Assembly (NCBI GenBank): GCA_011620445.1
Contig: WOZB01000112.1
Location: forward strand, 9,181 to 17,536
Direction: 5' to 3'
Length of the DNA stretch: 8,356 bases
Source of the DNA: Anaerolineaceae bacterium
Lineage (GTDB): Bacteria > Chloroflexota > Anaerolineae > Anaerolineales > Anaerolineaceae
Shown here: positions 5,369 to 8,356 of the stretch, one piece after another
Numbering within the stretch: the first letter of the stretch is position 1
Layout: each line of letters starts with the position of its first letter
Made by a program: the position numbers and the translations under genes
The notes under the pieces: model-generated
The model's input: the letters and a program-made list of their open reading frames with translations, nothing else
The model's database searches: none
What the model was told of the DNA's origin: nothing

Positions 5369-7174
5369 ATGAATCAAACGCCACCCCGCTGGAACCTGAC
5401 CAATATCTACACCTCCCTGGAAGACCCAAAATTTATCCATGATTTTGACCAGATAAAAACCGAAATTGAAGCCTTGCAGGCGTTTTACTCAAGCACCATA
5501 TTACCTTTGGATAAAACTGCCAGGCCTGAAACGCTAGCCCCTGTACTGGATAGCCTCGTTGAGCGTCTAAACACCTTTATGCTGAAGACTGACACTATGG
5601 GGGCCTATTTGCATGGCTTGATTAGCACTGATTCGTTTGACAAAGCTGCCGAGCAAATGCAATCACGCTTTGAGATTGAAACCCTGCCCTTCAACAACCT
5701 TAAATTGCAGTTGCGTAAGTGGCTGGGCAGCCTGGGCAACGCCCTTCCCCAGGCATTGCAATTGCCAGGAATGGCCTATGACCATGCTTTTTACCTGCTT
5801 GAAGAGGCTCAGCGAGCCCAGTTTACAATGAGTGAAGCTGAAGAAATCCTGGCCAATGAGCTCGATTTATCGGGCGCTTCTGCCTGGACGGCGCTGCATG
5901 GCGTCTTAACGTCCCAAAAGACCGTGGGGTTTGAACTTGAAGGCGAGCTGCAAACTCTCTCGATGCCCGCTCTCATCAATCTGCGTTCACATCCATCGGC
6001 AGACGTCCGTCAACGTGCCTATCAGCTGGAGCAAAGCATCTGGGAGGAAATGAAGGAACCCCTGGCAGCCTGCCTTAATGGTGTCAAGGGGCAGGTTATT
6101 ACCCTGGACCTCAAACGCGGCCGCAAGACCAGCCTGGATAGCTCCCTCGAGCAAGCCCGCATTGACGCTGAGACACTCGATAGCATGCTGTCCACCATGC
6201 GCGAATCCCTGCCAACTTTCCGGCGCTATTTCAAAGCCAAAGCCCGGCATCTGGGGAACGAGCAATTACCCTGGTGGAATCTTTTCGCCCCATTTGGCAG
6301 CTCGGAACGCCAATACAGTTTTGAGGATGCACGGGAGCTGATCCTCTCAAATTTCGCTGACTTCAGCCCGGAACTTTCCAATTTTGCCAAAAAAGCTTTC
6401 GATCAACAGTGGATTGACGCCGAGTCGCGCCCCGGTAAACGCGGCGGCGCTTACTGCATGGGAGTCGATGCGCTCAAGGAAAGCCGCATCCTCTGTAATT
6501 TTGATGGTTCCCTGGACCAGGTGATGACCCTAGCCCACGAACTCGGGCATGGTTTTCACAACCACTGCGCCTTCCAGGCCGGCAAGACCCAGCTGCAAAC
6601 CCGCACGCCCATGACCCTTGCTGAGACTGCCTCAATCATGAACGAAACCATCATGTTTCACGCCCTTCTAAAGAGTGCTGCCAGTCCAGCTGAAGAATTG
6701 GCACTACTCGAAACCAGACTCTTGGGCGATTCTGCCGTTATTGTGGATATTCTCTCCCGCTTTATCTTTGAAAAGGAAGTCTTTGCACGCAGGGCAAGAG
6801 CAAGCCTTTCAGCGGACGAGATCAGCCAGATCATGCTGCAAGCCCAAAAAGAAACTTATGGGGATGGGCTGGATAACGCGATTCTCAATCCATTTGCCTG
6901 GACCTGGAAACCGCATTATTATCGTGCTGGGCTCTCTTTCTACAATTATCCTTATGCCTTTGGCTTACTTTTTGGCACAGGCCTCTACGCCACTTATCAA
7001 CAACGGGGAAGCGCATTCGTGGAAGACTATAAAAATTTATTGGCAAGTACCGGAGAAGCTTCTGCGTCAGATCTGGCTGCCAGGTTTGGCATCGATATCC
7101 GTTCCAGGGAATTCTGGAGCACTTCGCTCGCACAGTCAGCAGCCCTGATTGAACGTTACGAATCCCTGATATAA
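5369..7174 (+). CDS. pepF: Oligoendopeptidase F-type M3 metallopeptidase
   Basis: This 601-residue cytosolic zinc peptidase of the M3B family is expected to cut short peptides of roughly 6-20 residues after larger proteins have been degraded. It has no signal peptide or membrane helix. The N-terminal half is helical and resembles the oligopeptidase F N-terminal domain (about 110-190); the M3 catalytic domain follows (about 200-590). The zinc site is HELGH at 390-394, with His390 and His394 as ligands and Glu391 catalytic. Glu419 in LAETASIMNE is the third ligand, 25 residues after the second His, as usual in M3 enzymes. The C-terminal WKPHYYRAG...FYNYPYAFG (about 513-531) holds the His/Tyr residues that line the substrate pocket in the family. 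The ATG follows AAGGAG with a 4-nt spacer. It has its own leader after the preceding terminator and ends shortly before a bidirectional terminator. Confidence 0.95.
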   Translation: MNQTPPRWNLTNIYTSLEDPKFIHDFDQIKTEIEALQAFYSSTILPLDKTARPETLAPVLDSLVERLNTFMLKTDTMGAYLHGLISTDSFDKAAEQMQSRFEIETLPFNNLKLQLRKWLGSLGNALPQALQLPGMAYDHAFYLLEEAQRAQFTMSEAEEILANELDLSGASAWTALHGVLTSQKTVGFELEGELQTLSMPALINLRSHPSADVRQRAYQLEQSIWEEMKEPLAACLNGVKGQVITLDLKRGRKTSLDSSLEQARIDAETLDSMLSTMRESLPTFRRYFKAKARHLGNEQLPWWNLFAPFGSSERQYSFEDARELILSNFADFSPELSNFAKKAFDQQWIDAESRPGKRGGAYCMGVDALKESRILCNFDGSLDQVMTLAHELGHGFHNHCAFQAGKTQLQTRTPMTLAETASIMNETIMFHALLKSAASPAEELALLETRLLGDSAVIVDILSRFIFEKEVFARRARASLSADEISQIMLQAQKETYGDGLDNAILNPFAWTWKPHYYRAGLSFYNYPYAFGLLFGTGLYATYQQRGSAFVEDYKNLLASTGEASASDLAARFGIDIRSREFWSTSLAQSAALIERYESLI

Positions 7175-7191
7175 ATCAAATTGATAAAAAA

Positions 7192-7220
7192 TTAGCCTCT
7201 TAATAATGAGGCTGATTTTA
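7192..7220. terminator. Bidirectional terminator between convergent genes
   Basis: TTAGCCTC (7192-7199) pairs with GAGGCTGA (7208-7215), including one T-G wobble, around an 8-nt loop. It is followed by TTTTAGTTT on the plus strand and preceded by a run of six A (a T6 tract on the minus strand). It sits 17 nt after the pepF stop and about 120 nt after the aminotransferase stop, so it can serve both. The stem is modest. Confidence 0.6.
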
Positions 7221-7333
7221 GTTTCGCGGCTCAGTAGATTTCCATACGCATTAAGTTTCAGTTTGATTTGCCAATCCCTCCACTGAGCATTGGAAATATA
7301 CCAACTGTGGCGGGTTCATCGAAAATATTTTCA

Positions 7334-8356
7334 TCAGGCAGGGTTTTGGCAAAATTCCTTGATAGCAGAGCTTACATAAGCCGCATCTTCCATGCTCATG
7401 TGTGGCCCTATTGGCAGGCTAAGTTCCGTCTCGTGAATTTCCTCCGCGATCGGAAAATCACCTTTGCGGTAACCCAAATCGGCATAGGCTGCAGAAAGGT
7501 GCGGCGGGATTGGGTAGTGAATCAGGGTTCCAATGCCGTGCTCTGCCAGCCAGGCTTGGAGCGCGTCCCGGCGGGGGTGCCGAATGGCAAAGATGTGCCA
7601 GGCATGAGGATAGCCTGAAGCAATGACGGGCAGCACCAGGTCTTCTGAACCGGCTAAAGTTTCACGATAATATTCCGCAATCTGAGCCCGGCGCAAATTC
7701 CAGCTCTCGAGCAGCGGCAATTTCGCCCGCAGGAAAGCCGCCTGCAGTGGATCCAGGCGTGAGTTACGGCCCTGAATTTCATTGAAATATTTCTGTTTGG
7801 AGCCATAATTACGCAGCATGCGCACTTTTTCAGCGATAGCATCATCATCCGTCACCACACAGCCGCCATCGCCATAAGCCCCCAGGTTCTTGCCCGGATA
7901 GAAGCTGAAGCCAGCCGCGGAACATGCATCGACATCTTTGACTGGGGCATGCCCGCGCAGCTGCATTTGAGCGCTGTCTTCAATCACAAAAAGACCGTGC
8001 CGGTTGGCAATTTCAGCGATGGCCTTCATCTCAGCTTTTTGACCGTACAGATGCACCGGCATAATTGCCCGGGTGGCGGGAGTAATCGCTGCCTCGATAA
8101 GCTCTGGGTCCAGGTTGTAGGTCGTCAGCTTTGGTTCCACAGGTACTAATTTTGCGCCAGTCATGGAGACCGCCAGCCACGAGGCAATATAGGTATTGGA
8201 AGGCACAATCACCTCGTCCCCTGCACCAATCCCCTTTGCCAAAAGAATCAGTACCAGAGCTTCCAGTCCGTTGCCAACGCCAATGCAGTGCCTGGCACTG
8301 CTGAATTGAGCAAATTCGTGTTCAAAAGCTTCAAGTTCTTCGCCTAAGATGTACCA
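7334..8356 (-). CDS. DegT/DnrJ/EryC1-family sugar aminotransferase, N-terminus cut by right edge
   Basis: This is a PLP-dependent aminotransferase of the kind that adds an amino group to nucleotide-linked keto-sugars for surface glycans, closest by eye to FdtB/QdtB-like enzymes. The frame is open to the window edge, giving 340 visible residues; perhaps 20-30 are missing. Numbering from the first visible residue (W), it shows YILGEELEAFE (2-12), GVGNGLEAL (26-34), GDEVIVPSNTY (46-56), VHLYGQ (101-106), the PLP-contacting Asp127 in VIEDSAQ, the Schiff-base Lys156 in FSFYPGKNLGAYGDGG, RNYGS, and IGTLIHYPIPPHL near the end. The stretch after EDSAQ reads MQLRGH in place of the common AHGA, but no residues are lost and the frame is intact. 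Two TGA codons stand in tandem at the stop. No sugar-pathway partner lies in the window, so the exact sugar is unknown. Confidence 0.92.
   Translation of the reverse strand, partial: WYILGEELEAFEHEFAQFSSARHCIGVGNGLEALVLILLAKGIGAGDEVIVPSNTYIASWLAVSMTGAKLVPVEPKLTTYNLDPELIEAAITPATRAIMPVHLYGQKAEMKAIAEIANRHGLFVIEDSAQMQLRGHAPVKDVDACSAAGFSFYPGKNLGAYGDGGCVVTDDDAIAEKVRMLRNYGSKQKYFNEIQGRNSRLDPLQAAFLRAKLPLLESWNLRRAQIAEYYRETLAGSEDLVLPVIASGYPHAWHIFAIRHPRRDALQAWLAEHGIGTLIHYPIPPHLSAAYADLGYRKGDFPIAEEIHETELSLPIGPHMSMEDAAYVSSAIKEFCQNPA

Noticed and set aside
7321..7332. Perfect palindrome GAAAATATTTTC just after the aminotransferase stop
   Set aside because: It is a short AT-rich self-complementary word with no loop and no flanking symmetry; likely chance.
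7268..7618. 116-codon plus-strand open frame over the 3' part of the aminotransferase
   Set aside because: Most of it is antisense to clear DegT-family coding sequence and it lacks a ribosome site.
1..8356. CRISPR array, tRNA, insertion sequence, phage or defence island
   Set aside because: I looked on both strands and found no regularly spaced repeats, cloverleaf, transposase motifs or terminal inverted repeats. All long genes are housekeeping-type families.

Overview
The window looks like an ordinary chromosomal stretch from a free-living bacterium. My best guess is a member of the Chloroflexota, class Anaerolineae. This rests on protein style (a class B J-protein, a YugP-type zinc peptidase, a Pro/Thr-linked S41 protease, an M3 oligoendopeptidase) and on mid-range base composition. 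It is inference, because no marker gene is present. No rRNA, tRNA, CRISPR array, transposase or phage gene is visible.

Layout. Positions 1-471 hold two minus-strand genes: the first 59 codons of an MFS transporter, which runs off the left edge, and upstream of it an unrecognised 80-residue protein. Each has its own sigma-70-like promoter. A divergent control region (472-667) separates them from a plus-strand operon of three overlapping genes (668-2923): a class B DnaJ-like co-chaperone, a LOG-family nucleotide phosphoribohydrolase and a HAD pyrimidine 5'-nucleotidase. Three separate plus-strand peptidase genes follow. They encode a membrane-anchored S41 protease (3019-4287), a membrane zinc metallopeptidase of the YugP type (4536-5228, GTG start) and a cytosolic PepF-type oligoendopeptidase (5369-7174). 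Each ends at or near a hairpin terminator. On the minus strand, converging with pepF, is a DegT/DnrJ/EryC1 sugar aminotransferase (7334-8356) whose first residues lie beyond the right edge.

Function. The LOG enzyme and the nucleotidase both act on nucleoside 5'-monophosphates, and their reading frames are translationally coupled, so a nucleotide salvage or clean-up role is plausible. Their coupling to a J-domain protein is the most interesting gene arrangement here. The three peptidases cover envelope, membrane and cytosol, but they have separate terminators, so they form a neighbourhood and not one operon.

I found no convincing new multi-gene system. The points worth a second look are the coupled J-protein/nucleotide operon, the unknown 80-residue gene, a spaced direct repeat and short open frame in the pepF leader, a dyad and hairpin in the leader of the zinc peptidase, and repeated CTTGAA motifs in the divergent control region.
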